From: Pristionchus mayeri
Taxonomy: Eukaryota; Nematoda; Chromadorea; Rhabditida; Neodiplogasteridae
Direction of reading: 5' to 3'
Length of the DNA stretch: 64,000 nt
Assembly (NCBI GenBank): GCA_036245805.1
Contig: BTRK01000006.1
Coordinates: 21,236,365 to 21,300,364 of the forward strand
The notes under the pieces are model-generated. The model worked only from the letters and a program-made list of their open reading frames with translations. It searched no databases and was not told the origin of the DNA. Below, piece by piece: positions 48,401 to 63,400 of the stretch (position 1 is its first letter; every line of letters starts with the position of its first letter). A program made the position numbers and the translations under genes.

Positions 48401-51400
48401 AAATCTAAACGAGAGTTTCCTTCCCCCGGATCCGATGAAGTGCTTGACGCAGTCGACTGGACGAGAATCGTATTTGTAGTAGATGATCACACGACCTGCG
48501 AAATGACTGATGTTTCAGCATGTTCATTGGCATGAAAAAGGAACTCTTTGCGCGCTATTATGAGACATGAAATGAGATATCGGTTTGTCATTACACTTAC
48601 CTTGCACTGTGATTGTCTTCGTTGCTGCGCACATGTTGATCATTCCGGGGGTGAGATAGGGAAGAGAGAGCGGGCCGAGAGGAGCGTCCGCTGAAGATAA
48701 ATCACATTTGTTATCTTCCAATCCGTAGATGTTGAAGAGTAGAAAAGAGCCTATTTATTTTTTCAAGATAATATCAATTCAAAAAAAGGAAAATATGCTG
48801 AAGTATGGCAAACTCACCACTGGCCGGTCCCGCAGCCTGGAGGTTCATCGTGAGGACGTGCAGTCCGTGTCCCTTGTTGTCAGTGACGTTGATCTCACTG
48901 AGGATCAGCTGATCCCGAGGGGAAATCACCTGAGAGGTACGGTAGTCTTGGAATCGAGTGATGTCCGGTTTATATTTGAAAAAAGACTCTTCCATATATG
49001 TATGTGTCATAGAGACAAAGGCACTCACTTGCATTGCATGCAGACTCGAATTGGTGACGTTGACTCGTTCGACGACTGGAGCACGGAAGAAGAATTGAAG
49101 ACCTGAGAAGAATCTTAGCTTCTATGATGGAGTTTACCGGTTATGTTCTGTTCTCAACCGAGATATCCTTTGTACTCACCCGCACTCTGCAGCGAGTCGT
49201 TGTGTCCGTGTCCTCCTCCGACTATTTCCACCTCCACCAGCTTCGAACCATCTACGAATATATTCATTGAATCGTGATATCGTGAACATGGTCATGTTTT
49301 CCGTAAACGTGAGCGGAAAAAGAATCCCAGAACAAAAAGCGAATGGTACCTTTGTCTGGCTGCTTGTCGAAATCGTACTCGTCCTGAGCGAATGCGATTC
49401 CACCCCAGTTACCGATGTAAATACTGGAAGAATGATATCTTTCTCTCAGCATGAGTGATCAATGGTTGCCACACTGAATAAGATTCAATTTTAAACGGCA
49501 TGCACTCACTCGCTGAGACTCTTGTTGTACCCGCAGTGCACGTAATTGAAGTGTTCGTTATCCACACACATCCACTGACTGTCGTTGCCAGTCAGACGGA
49601 GCGGGCACTCGTCCAATCTGCAAAGCTTGTTTTGCAATGATGACCGAGTCTCCATCTGATACCCATGATTTTCCATAGATCTTAAAATTTTCACAGACTG
49701 TATTCACACCTAACAAACCTGTTTTTTCATTGTTCGAAACGCTTTGAATGTCTGACCGAAAAAATATCAACTGACCTCGTCTCTTCTCCTCTGCATTCAC
49801 GCGGCTCAACGTACGTCTTCACGAGGCGCAGTCTGCAGGAAATTATTTTGCTCATTTCTAGTGGCCTGTCTTCTAAGACATGAGACACGATGAAACGTCA
49901 ACATAACAAGGAAGACTTGCTGTATTGTGCCTTATCTTACCTCGGGTTGTAATCCCACTGGGGTGTCACCCAGTGCTGCGCAGCCTGAGTCTCCATCCCC
50001 AGCTGACGACAAACGACCATCGCATTCCTGCAAGTGGGGCAATTCTCTCTATATGCGCATAGTAGCCTATTGCTCTTGTATTGATTCATCAGGTGGGCGA
50101 ATTTGTGATTGAAAAAAATCTCTGATATTACGTACCTGAGCGTGAACTGTCGATCACAAAGCGGAATCACTTCTCCAGTGGTAGCATTGAGTGCTTCAAC
50201 GAAGCCAGCTCTTGGGCCACGAGTACTGTTTGCCGTGTTCAGACGGATCTGAAGAAGAACGATAGAAGCAATATTCAATAATAGAGATAAGCTAGAATCT
50301 CAAGTTACGGTATTCGGTAGGAAGCGGTACCTCGAATGTCTGGTAGTAGGGATCATCTCTCTTCAACGCTGGAAACTCCTTGTAGACGATGTCGGCTCGC
50401 TTTCTGAAAAATTGGGAATTGATTGATGTGAGAAATCGAAGAATCACGATGCAATTTAGTTTTATTTTTCGCAGGGCTATAAAGATTGCTGCGTTTATAG
50501 TTGAAAAATTTCTAACTTGCACATTTCCAATATAGCCAACTGCGTACCTATCAAAAGCAGCTCTCTTCCTCCTCAGATACTGCATAATCCTCTGGTCGAC
50601 ATCACTTCTCCTATTTCTCGTCCTCATCGTCGATCGAATTCTTCTCTCGGGCGTCTCCAACTCTCGAATGAACGGCCCTCCTCCTTCCAGCCATTGACCT
50701 TCCACTTCTTGGTCCTGCAAGCAGCTTCATTAATGTTGCCCTATTAATTATTTCATTTTAGCAAATTGTGGAAGTTTACTGCTCCATTAATAACGCGTTG
50801 ATGGTTATGATTCTCATACCTCTTCATTCGTCATCGTCGATCTCCTGTATCTCGTCGCAATTCGTCCCTTCTGCTCGTCGTATTCAGTCGTGTTGATCGG
50901 CTGAAATAATCATTATTCAGTGGAATTTCGAAGTATGAACATCAGAATACAAGTCCTGTGTCCCCGTCAGTTTAAATCAATGATGCTCATGATCCTCACC
51001 TTGAACCTCACAGGATCCCACATGGTGCCCTCTGCGACGATGTTTCCCAGCACGAGAATGCGAACATTCGGCCAGATGTGCACCTCCACGCCGGTCTCTG
51101 TAGAGATTATCGATTTATATTATATCTATTCTTGGATAAATCTGTTATGCATAGCGAGTTGCGATGCTCACCGATAGTCAGTGTCGCTCCCGGCATAATT
51201 GTTAGATCTCGCGTGATCCTGTACGGTCGGAATGGCTTGATAACGTACGGGTAATTTTCCCAATGATCCTGTAAAATATCATAATTCAATTGTAGTTGTC
51301 GATCGATCGTCTCTCGTTTACCAATATGAGCTTGAGAGTCTTCGACTCGTACATTCTTCCCTTGAGATCATCGACGCCTGGTTCGACGTGCACGGCTGAC

Positions 51401-54400
51401 GCCTTTTGACCCTGAATTTCTAATATTTATTATCCTTCAGTAATTATTTTCTTTTGATAAAAGCAAACCGAAAATGGCGGAAATGTTCGCTACCCACATC
51501 TTTTGGTCTCCAAAAGAATTCCATGAAGTGTTCCTCAGTGACGAAGAATGGCGAATATTCAGCCTTCGTATACGTATTCCAATCGTCAACGTCGAAGATT
51601 CGTTGAGCGATCTGCAATAATTTGTAACGTTAAAAAACAGCCGCGCTCGCTCCTTCATGCACTTGTTTCACAATAGAAGTTTGGCTTACATTTCAAAAAT
51701 CTGGAAAAGCAATTTGAAATGATAGAAAGTCGAATTTTACAGAATTAAAGATACTTCACCTGAGCTTCGTTGGCTACTCCCCACCAGTTGTACGTCACAT
51801 TCATTGAGTCTTCCACTCGCAGAGGCTGAAAATCGATATTTGTATTCAAAATAATCAAATAAATTATGCCAAGAATGTGGAATTCCCTGTTTTAAAGGAG
51901 TGCTCCGGGGAATTCATACATGAAAACTCTTGAAACGAAAATTTAGCACTCTCAAGTGAGTACGGTAGTGGCTTGGCAAGTAGCCAACAAATCGCAAACT
52001 GAAACCGTCATTCGAGCATCAGTTTTTTCCTCTTCTAATATTTGTTTTTGCTTTATTTTTATTCTGTGTTTATTGAATTGTGATAATGTGATGCGTACTC
52101 TATCGATTTTTATAGCGTTATCTTACTTGGAGCACCAAAATCGATCGAACTTCGACATAGCAATGTAACGCGTTTTTCTGACCATTCTAAACGCGATTTC
52201 GATTGGCAACAGCTTTAGATAGCTCTTATATTATATAAATCGTTTCTTGGAATCTTTTTTTATTAGTATGAAGCTTTTCCAAGCTGTAGTTGACTCACTC
52301 GAGCTGCGCTGGAGCCCCATTTGTTAGGTGATCTTGTTATTTTCCCACTCTCTTTGTTATCATGTATTGTCGTTCCTGTTTAATCGGTATCTAATTATCG
52401 TGTTTCGATTATTTATATTGGTTTATATCCAGAGGAACGCGAGGAGTTCAACATACGAGTGCGTGACCATGGAGAAGCGAAGAAGCGCAGGAAGGAATCG
52501 TATTGGCGGATTGCTAAAAGTGAGTCGCCACTTGTCCTATCACGTTTTCCTCACCCAATACCACGCAAGAGGCGTATCCGGTTGGTTCTTATGATAACTC
52601 ATAATATGTAGGGTACTATTAGAGTAAATATTCTTCTTAAAAAAGTATCCTACTACTGAGGTAATTTACTTTTTGGAAGTAGGGTGAGAGTCTTACAACT
52701 AATTTACTTTTGCGACGCGAAAATCGGACCAGAGACCATAGAACAACCAGAGAATAGACTTCCCACTCAAAATATTGTGTCTGCTCCTAGGACGCCCCGA
52801 CTCCTGGAGTGAAGAACATCACGGAAGGTATCGGCGGTGCGGCGAATCGTCCACACTCAGGTACTTTTGTGGATTTATTTGTTTATTACTAGTTCAAAAT
52901 GCACTTACATGGCATTTGTGGGAAAAAATACTATATTCGTTCATAAATCACCTTCGCAAGTGATGATATTGCAGGACTCGTCGCTGGCGCCACCAAGATC
53001 TCGCTCGACAACGATATCTGGATGCTCTAGGTCAGCACTTTTCCTTGTTCAATCTACTGTAATTTAGTCTGTTTCTTTACTTGTTTTTTCCCTTCCGTTT
53101 TTTCCTGTGTCATCATCTTGCCAATAATATTTCCCCTCTTTCTGACGGAGAAAAGCTCGGGCCTCTACGCGAAGCTGAAAGTAATGGATCGAGCCGGTGC
53201 CACCGCCTACAGGGACAAGGTACCACCGCTTTTCTTTTTTTTAAATAATAAACTATCCCGATCGCTCCCCCTGCGTTTCACGGGTGCTCCCGTGCGTTGG
53301 GGAGTGGCCCACCTGCTGGTTGGAAGAAACCAGAGTGTTTACGCGCGCCCTCTGTTTCATGACCGATTGCATATCCGAATAGACGCGATCTCGCTGCGCT
53401 TTATATATCGGTATAGGATAGTGGAGGACTCATGCTTTTGATACTGGCATGCCTTCGGGAAAATTGTTTAACGATTCCCCGCACAACTATCTTCTTTCAG
53501 GGCGTTCAAGGCCGTGAGATTCGTCCAAGTTCAGAAGAACTTCGATCCTTGAAGATCTAATCTCGTGAAGGAATGGGATTTCGAAGAATATGGAAGAGCT
53601 AATGGAAACATGACTGCAACCACTCGTACACTGGATCGACCATCTTGTTTTGTTGTTTTTTTGTTGCTCCACCTTGTTGTTCGCGATTATTTGTTGAATC
53701 CTCAAGTTATTCTTTTATTGATGTTTTGAGTCAGTGATAAACAAAAACCATTGAACTCACTTTAAACTCGAAGGGAATCCGAAAATTTTTCTTACAGTAA
53801 TCCAGTGTGAGTAAGGAAGGGTGCTCATCTAATAGTACCACTAATTCCAATCCTTTACAAACTTCTTATTCTTCTACTAAGAAGGTGCTGAATATTTTAG
53901 TATAAGTGCTAGTTGTTTTTTCCAGAGTTAACCCGTATTTGTTGGTGACCGTTGGATTTTGAGGGGAGATAGAGAACCACAGACAGCCAACGAACATCTG
54001 ACCATATGTCCTAGTGGATAAGGGATTTGTCTTGTGATCCGACGGTTGCGGGTTCGAGTCCTATCCAAAGCGCCTGTTTATTGCTAAAGTATCTTCACTT
54101 TTCGAACTCTTGTTCATCCTCAGTACAGTATCCCAAATTTAAAAAATTTCGAATTTGCGCGCATTACCTGCGCTGATTGCAAAGCTTTGAGAGGCCATAG
54201 CAACTCTTAGAGGCTTCTGTAGCATTTCGTACAAAGTGATCTCTGATCGGATGAGTGTCCTCTGCAACACCCTTTTGCCAGTTCGGGTGGCTGGATATTC
54301 CCCGGAGCACTCCTTTAAACTCTATTTCATTTCCATCATTTTCTAAAAGCACTCACTATTCCTCCAGTGATAATCTCGAAGTCTAGCAGTACGTTCTTGA

Positions 54401-57400
54401 AGCGATTGAAGTGGACATCAATCTTTGAAATTTGAATTATCGAATGTGATTTATTTCAAACAAATACCTTCTGACTGCCAAAGCAGCCAACAGCGTACGA
54501 GCGAGGCCACATGTCCACGTATTCCTCTACCTTCTGTAGAGTTCAAAGATCAATTTTCCGAAGCACATTTCGAATTTCAGATTGCAGCAGATAGGTTTCA
54601 GATATTTTTCAAGACAACCCAATAAAATATCAAATAATTATACGGAATTTCTGCAAAAATGATTAAGGTGCTCGCCTTGATGAAGTGGTTGAATAGGAAG
54701 TAATTGTACTGAACGAAGGCTGGAATCGGTGCGGCGAGAGATCGAAGGGAGTGAGAAGTAGTGTGCACACGGACCATCCATTGACCCTGCGAGAATTCCT
54801 TTGACTGCTGAACTAATTTTCCTATCACTCAAACGAACTTTTCACCCGTATTCTCAACTATCGTTCCGTAAAGAGTAAGACCTACCCAATTGGTGAGGAA
54901 TCGATTTCGCTCCATTATCAAATGTTTCTCCATTCCAGCCACTTCGAGGATGCCTAAATCGAAGTTGTTTTCGAAATTCATGGAATTGACGACGTACCAA
55001 ATCTCTCGGGCGCCCAGTTGTCAGTGAAGTTGTTGGACGAGATATTAGCGAATGCGTAGTATCCATCCAGGAGAACTCGCAGTCCCGTGTTGTTGTCGAA
55101 GCGATTCTCCGTCATCTGGAATTATCACCATTCGAATATGTACCACACCAAGAACCAAAAGCTTCCCTGTCGTTTATTCATTTTTCTGTTTCTGCAAATA
55201 CATCAATTTGAAGCCCAATTTTTTGCTATAATTGTACTGCCTTCAGCGAAGCAAAAATGCAGTTTCGCGCTCGGTAGCATGAAAAAGGGACGGTATTTCT
55301 CACCCGGAATGAGTGGGTTCTGCTCGACAGGAGGTCGTAGGTATCGGGGAGTCGAACGGCGAAGCCAGTGCCACTGTTGTTAGCGAAGGTGTTAGACCTG
55401 CATTCATCGATTCAACCCTATTATTTTGTTCGCAGGACGATCTTATGTATCTTTAAAATAAATGTTTCAACAGTTCGTACCAGATATTCCAATTGAATAC
55501 GTTGGCGGAGGCGAAGGAGTCACGATGAGATTCGATCACTCCTCCATTTTCAACGAGCGAGCAATTGTCCAAGTGGTATGTGATCTCAAATGTATTTTAA
55601 TCACTAACATGTTTGAAATTTGCATTATAGGCAACCAGGATCCAGTCATTATAATACAAGTCAAAGATAATTTCTGAATTTGCTCTCCGACATGGTCTAA
55701 CCTCTGCGATGGGAGTGCCTGGCAGGACTTGGTGCTGAGGAGAGTGAATCCAGATCACCGACTCAGAATTCCGAGTGAAGTTGACCTACCATTATCGATT
55801 ATTTATTTTCATATCTTTTATTAATTGATTATGATGTTCATCAGGTAATCAAATTTCGAAGAAGTTCAGCCTATCCTATCTATTCTACTCACTTTCTGGA
55901 ACCACAGTTTCTCCTTGTCCCATCGATTGGTGAGAGTGCCATCGGAGAAGGAAGAATTGGAGTAGTGCGCTGCCGAAATTCCTACAATAAATCGATCATT
56001 CATCATACAATATCAGCAATAAATGCACTTACATACTTAATCAAGGAAGAACGAGGTTTGAGAATAAAAACCCACCGTAAGCGTTGTTCTCAACTCTGGA
56101 TTCGTAGAGGTGCACGAATCGATCGAGGTACTCTTGAGCTGAAGTGAAATTTGTTTTAGATAAGTTATGTTCATTAAGACATTGAGCGCACTCAAACTCA
56201 TTTTCCGCTAATTTTTGGGCATACATATTCGAAATAACTGACTGTCAAGGAAGAGAAAGAGCAGAATGAGCTTGGGAGCTCCCCTCGATCGAGTGTACTG
56301 CACTGTGAGAGAACGTTCACTTGTGACCAGAGGGAATCTGCAAGGGAAGAAATTCCATCGAAGATGCATGAATGTATCCTGATTTCATGGTATTTTCAAC
56401 TCATAGTTGAATCAACAGTAGTGATTACAACCGAAAATCATACTTTCCACGAAAAAGGAGAACATACCCTATGTGGCTTGTAAGATCATCAAATTTAAAT
56501 TTAGTAATCAATTTCCTATTCCCTTTTTTCCGAAGATAGACAGAATATTGCCTTCAACTCACTTCACATGGTCCTTCCTGGCACTCCACCTCCTTCCCGT
56601 TCCCTTCTCCCATAGAATCGCGTCCTCGTCCGATTCATTCCCAGCCGGGTTCACGATCTGCAATCAAAGAAATGTTCTCACATTTTTTTCCAATTTTCTT
56701 CTGTCACCATAGATCAATAGAAGGACATGTAGAAGAAGGGAAAGCTAACCTGAACTGCCATCTTGCTGTCCATTCCATATTCCCATCCAGAGGCAAGCAT
56801 CTCGACCTCGTACGTGCATGGATTGGGAGGAGCTGAGAGCAGAGATCATCGACCAGTTTCGCTTCCCATGAAAGTCAAAGGCAAAACAGAATCCTCACCA
56901 AGGGGGCAGTCTTCGTTAGCAGTCGCCACGAGGAACTTCCGTTGATTCAGTTGAGATTCGAATACTTGCAGCTTGCTGATGTCTCGATTAGGGATGTAGT
57001 ACACGTTGTTAGCCTGAATGAAATATAATTTGATCACTTTTCTCAATTTGTTCGAGTGATTGAGTAACAAAGGGCTGCAGTCTTCATACAGCCCATCCGT
57101 CTCACCTCTGCCTCTGGTTGCTCCTTATGACTCAGCCAACTGACGATGTCCGTCTGCAGTATTCCAGAGATTCGAGGATCGTAGCGCATCCCCGCCTCAC
57201 CAGAACGAGCAAGCGTCACCTGAAGAAATCCTTTTCAGTTTTGGATATGAACACTAGGAAAAAATGAAAACTCGGGAAAACATACATTCTCAATTGTGAT
57301 TCCAGCAGATCCAATGCGAATTCCGTTCTTCCTGTTGTTGATGACGACGGAATCACTGTAATTGAGGTTTTATGGGAAGGTATAGGCGGGAATCTCACCG

Positions 57401-60400
57401 AATCGCCGGTTTCTTCGTCAGATCATTGTAGACGACGTCGATGCCGTTCCAGAAATTGTCACGCACCTACAAATGTTTATTCAAGACATATTTTGACAAG
57501 CAAAACCGAAAAATCCATTTTCACACATTATTACTACTCATTGTATATTTAATTTTTCATAACGATATATTCGTCGTGGGAAACGTATTGAAAAAGATGT
57601 CACATGCCTCTCTAGTGTAGGCAACAATGGCTCACCTCAAGATTGTTGAATGTGTGGTAGTTCCAGTCGATTTGCAGTGCAGCTGAAAACTCAGGGACGC
57701 GAAAGTCGAAAACTCCGGCCTGCAATTTCAATGATTTGCCTTTCAATGCAGTAATGCTATCCTATTTTCCGAGTAGATAAGCGGTATTGTGAATTGTATT
57801 TTATACTGTACCTTCTCTATTCTCCAGTTGTGCATCGTTCTCTGTCCAGTGACAGTGGGTGGATTTGCGAGGAGAGAGTAGCGGACACCCGCCCAGCGAG
57901 GCTCCGCGCATCGTACACCTGAGGAGAGAAGGGAGTAGCAATTGTTCGATTAAAAAAATAATCCAGTGTTCATTTGAATACATCCCCGCCGTAGTTAGGA
58001 AAATTTTAAAAAAATATACTTCTGTAGGACGAGCAGATTCACCGAGAATTTAGGATAATTGTCTGTTTTCATTGTCTGTTTTTTTTTAAGTATGAACAAG
58101 CCGTACTCACCGACAACCTCAGTGGCTCTGCAGCCTGCAGCGACGTTGTGGCGGACTCCGTCGTGTCGACATCGAGTGATGTCCACCTGAGAGATTATCG
58201 TTGATCTACTCTGATCGATAATCAACACATGATGAAAACCATTGGCAAGAAGAACGGGAGCTGTAATTCCCCCACCTCGTTCTCCTCGCATCGAATGTTG
58301 TCCATGATCATGGGCAGTTCGCCACGTGGAGGGAAGATGCGCCAGTTCTGAGAATTTGTTGAAGCATTTTTGAAATAAATAAAGTTAGACATACTGAAGT
58401 CGGTATACTACTCTTCGTTCACTGATTTTGAAAACATAAGATAATTTAATCTGCCTACCTCGAAATATTGTGGGTCCATCACCAGTCCGAGTCGGTTGCA
58501 GACCATCTGGGCGTGGAATGCAGTCCACGATCGATTGCATACCGTGCCCCATTCATTCTCCACCAACACCTGAAAGAGTCATATTTAAAGAAGGAGTAAC
58601 ACGAAAAATAGATTGTACATGTGGAATAGTGGTTGTCGTAGAGGACAAAAATCTGATGAGAAATCACTTTATTCGAAGTGACACAGATGACTCTATCACG
58701 AGATATGAGAATGAGAAGATCGGGCCTCAGCGCAGGCGAAAGCGCGCGTATTTGAAATGAATGAGAAAAGCAGCAACAACGTTTTTTTTTATTTCCAATT
58801 TTTGGGACCACTATTTTTTCAAAAGTTGGGACCACTACTTTTACAGTGGGACCATTACTTTTTAGTGGTCCCATGGGACCAGTCTATTTTTTTTGGGTGC
58901 ACTATTTTCCACTTCAACTCATTCGTTCACCTCGACTCTCCCTTGCAGTACTTCGTTGTTTCCGTCCTCATCGACCAGTCTCACATTATCGATCGATGGA
59001 AGCTCGAAGGGACGAGCAGTGAAAGTGATCAACTTCTCCTCGTCCTCGTCGAATCCAGATCGAGCCAGCTCACCCTGGAATATATTTTAAATAGGCTTAT
59101 GGAGGAAGATTTTCACGAAAAACACAGAGCAATAAGGGAGAAAATGTGCCGTTACCTGTACGAGCATTCCTATGCCATCGTGGAACTGGAGGACTGATCC
59201 GGGCGCGAGAGTCAGTCTGGCTCCCGGAACCACGTGGAGATCCTCAGTGACCTGGTACCTGCAGATCAATTTATTGGATTTCTGTTATTTAACCAATGCT
59301 CGACTGACGTTCCAAGAGGCAGATCATGATTCTCGTAGACTGCCCCTCCCAGGAGGAAAGGCTGCGACTCCTTGCGGAACTGAAACAGGGGCTTTTATTT
59401 TGTGAATTAATCCTTTGATAATTTGAAAGATGAAATAATAAAATAAGTTAGGTCGCATGCTTCAATCAAAATGTCTGACTTGTCTGAAGTACTCGAGGAT
59501 CTGCGTGATGTGTGCATTCCTCTCATTGCAGACTGCGGCGAAGGGATTGATGTCGATCGAGGCAAGAGAATATCGATTGAACTGAATGAAGAAATCGATA
59601 TTCTTCAAACTCTCAATGCTTCATGAGCTGATAAGCGCAAAAATTTCGCATGAAATAGAAAAAAAGATCAATAATTTACCAATTTCATACATGTACTAGC
59701 ATGCACACTTCACAGATAACCATCGATATAATTGTATGTGAGATTACCTGATCGAATATTTTTGCCATGAACTGTCTCCTATCCGCTGTTCCCCAGTTGT
59801 TCTCCCTCGCGTCGATCACTTTTGCATGCTCCGAGAGTTCCGTGGCAATCTCGTATCTGAAGAGGAGTTTTATCGTCAGTTTTTATCCTAGTGCATTCCA
59901 GATCCATTCAAAATTGACTCAATTCTTATGAGCCCGTTTGCGTAAGAATCGGACAATTCTCACTGGAAGCTGGCATTGCGAAAAAATGTCAATTTTCTGA
60001 AATTATGCATTTTGTGATTTTCAATGGTGCTGAAAACGATGAAAACCCCAAAATGCACAATTTCAGAAAATTGACATTTTTTCGCAATGCCTACAATTGT
60101 CCGATTCTTACGCAAACGGGATCTTATAAAAGTCAATCATTAAGTTTACTGATGAAAACTGACTCAGCCTCTCTGTTCCTGAAGCAGTTCCGATGTAGTT
60201 TCACATTAGAAGAAGTAACGATGAGAGCGGCGTACGGGGCAGAGCGAGCCTTCAGATGAGGGAAGGGAGCCATCACCGTGTTCTCGCGAACCTGCAATGG
60301 ACGACATTTAAATTTCTTGTTGCAATAATTATCTTGAAATGTCCAAACTTTTTTTGGTGGAATAACTCGGGTTTTTGAAAGCAAGACAAGCATTGCCTTC

Positions 60401-63400
60401 AGCTCATGACGGTTTTATCAAAATTACGATAAGCAGGTCCGTAGTGACTTTCAATGTGCTACTCACGAGACCAAACTCACTTCGTTCTGTTGATTGAATG
60501 TGAGGAATTGTCCCGGCGCGTCTTCATTCAATCCGATGGAGACTATGCATTTTCCCCGGTTGAATTTGAATGCATTGCGAGAAATCGTCAGCTGAAAGTA
60601 ATTTTGTTCAGGAAATCCGACAGTCAGATAGAGCTTATAGTGAATTTCCATTGTTTATGGCTGCTCTGTGGAACCGACCGATTTTTTAAGGATTTTTACC
60701 TATTTATTTACGACTCACGACTCACATTAGCAGGAAGTCTCCACAATTGTGGCCAGGGCGCGTTCTTCACGAATAGAGCAGTGTCGTTGTTGTTGAGGAA
60801 CTGGAATACACATCATCTTTCGTAGTTCACGAAATTTTCAGCTATATGTTTTCGAGTTTCCATAAAAAAGGATGCTGCTAATAATGACCTGATTGCTGCT
60901 GATCACTCCTAGCAAATTGACTGCTGGGGCGACTCGCAAGCCCATTCCATTGTTGCCTGAATCATTGTCATTTCCTTAATGAAAACGTCGTAGTTTCTTT
61001 GTATGTTCATTGTTTGGCTCTCTCGGATCGCTCACCCTCTATCCTATTCCCGGACACATCTACGATGCTCCTTGCTGCTCCTGCTGACTGGCAGGCGAGA
61101 ATCTCCACTGCCGGATGGTACTCGTTGTGGACGAATTCGACCCAGTTGATCAGGAACTGCAATGGGAATCGTGGCTTGTACAATATTTGAAAAATTCGTC
61201 GTTCACAGACGTAAAGCAGCTACACAACTCAATATGCAGTATTGCGTACCTTCGGTTCGATCTTCCTCTCTGCTGGAATGCAGAAGTTGCCGATGAGGAT
61301 TCCTCCCCACAGATTCTCACTGACGACAGACCGCACGTAAAAGATGTTGTTAGATGGGCGACCCTGCAGTGGAATGCTTCTTCATACCTTATTGATTCTC
61401 TCCGGGAGAATTGTTTTCAAGATTCGTCTCCGCATCGAATATCGCAGTTTAAAAATATTGCTTCGTTAAAAATTGTGATGTTTCGAACCTTGAAAATGAA
61501 TTGGTAGTGCATTGCGAGGAAGGGCGAACTCTCGTTGTAGTGCACGGCAACTCCTGAATTATTTCATTGATGACAATTTAGCTACTTTCTGTCTACTCAT
61601 TAGTTTCTCAGATTCGGATTTCGCCTCTGCTTGCGACACAGTTATTTTAGGAGAGGGTCTTATTGTTTGTGGCATTGTGCACTGCACTGCTGTTTGGTGT
61701 GCAGGAGCACAATATCTTAGCACCTAGACCTGATAGTTCAATGTGCGTAGTATCTCGGATTTCAAGCGATTGTTTTCGACGAGCGCGTGTTATGCCCCCC
61801 ACGTCACCGTCCAATTCTGCTGACCGTGCTTCTCTAGTCTAATCTTGTGAAGATGCATAGTAAGCAAACAAAACGTTTGAGATAAGAGTTCTGATGATGT
61901 GATCGTAGTTCGTAATGGAGCCGTGTGACGGAGCATCTTTTCATTAGCATCCTCACAACATGTGCCAGTGATTGAATCATAAAGATCAAAGTTCAGATCA
62001 TGAGAATCGGTTTCAGATTAAATCATGAATTGCACTTCTATTCGCTGTTACTCAAACATCGTATTCATGCGCGCGCTCCGCCCCTAGACAATCGCCATTG
62101 AAAAACAACCCCGCCCACTCGTTGGCATCTGTATAAAACCACGAGAAGTTCTCTCTCACCAACTCATCTCAGTCTCCCCCCTCAAATGGCCGTGTTCATA
62201 ATGAACCAATCACAATACACGGCGGAAATTCTGGAGCTCATAATGCGAGATCAAGTTCCCCAAGTTTCCTCCCTCGATCTCCCCTCTCCCACCACCTCCA
62301 GTTCCATCCACGGCTTCACTCCATCTACCAGCTCTGCCATCCATTCCCCCTACGGCTTCAAGATGGCGTCCCCAAGTCGACACCAGACAGAGGACTGATA
62401 TCCCACTTCCGTCCCACTCCTCCTTCCTCATTCGGGTAAACTCATCATAATACCTCCATCCTCAAGTGTCATCGTTACCCTGCCAACTATTCTCAGATAC
62501 TTTTTAAAACCCTGTTGATAAATATTATACTTTAATTTATCTCATTGTTCACAGTATATGAGAGTGATTTTTTTGTGATTTGGCGATTGAGACAAAAGGG
62601 AGGGCTTTCAAGAGGGATGGAATTGGATACTAAGCAACATCTCACATTCTTTGACAACTCATCTCACCTCTCCATCTGTTTCTGCTCACTGTCGTTCCGT
62701 TGAGGTTGATCGCTCCTCCTGCGTACGAGACATTGATCCCGTCTCCCCAATTGCCTGCAAGTCGAAATTCAGTGATTCCATTAGCGAGATCTAAGATGAA
62801 CCTAATATTTTCTTTAAAAAAATTATTCTCCCAATTCAATAATTGTATCATGATAAAGACTGTAATACGGACAACTATGTTACTTTCATTAAGTCAAAGT
62901 CTAACCAATGAGCCTCGTATCGTTCAGCCAGATATCAGCAGCTCCGTCGCGTACGAGAAATCCTGCCTGGAATTGTAATTGCCTACCACTGCTTCTTCTG
63001 CATCCTTCATTTTCGACATCAGCATAGTGATAAAACAAATCAAATTTAGTTGAAATGGACGAACCTGTCCCTGGTTATCCTCCACAGTCACATTGTGCAG
63101 TGCCGTTCTGTCCCTCAGATCGATGCCCAGTATTCCATTGCCGATGTTTCCCGAGATGATCGAGTTGGTGACGTTGAGACCGTAGAATGCCTTGTCTGTA
63201 GAGTACGCGCATATTTCTCATGCTTCAATTACTTCTAGTCTCCAGTAGTAGCATTTCCAGTAGTATTTCCTGTTCATCATCATTGGTAATGATTGAAAGA
63301 GGGAAGAAATGTACCGTACCCTTGACAGAAGCGTGTACTCGGAAGACGACATCGACGTCGCCCGCGAGGTATCCAGTGCCAGAAGCTGCAAATAAAGCAG

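Noticed and set aside
54001..54070. Functional tRNA gene
   Set aside because: A and B boxes are present, but the T stem is mispaired and there is no complementary acceptor stem.
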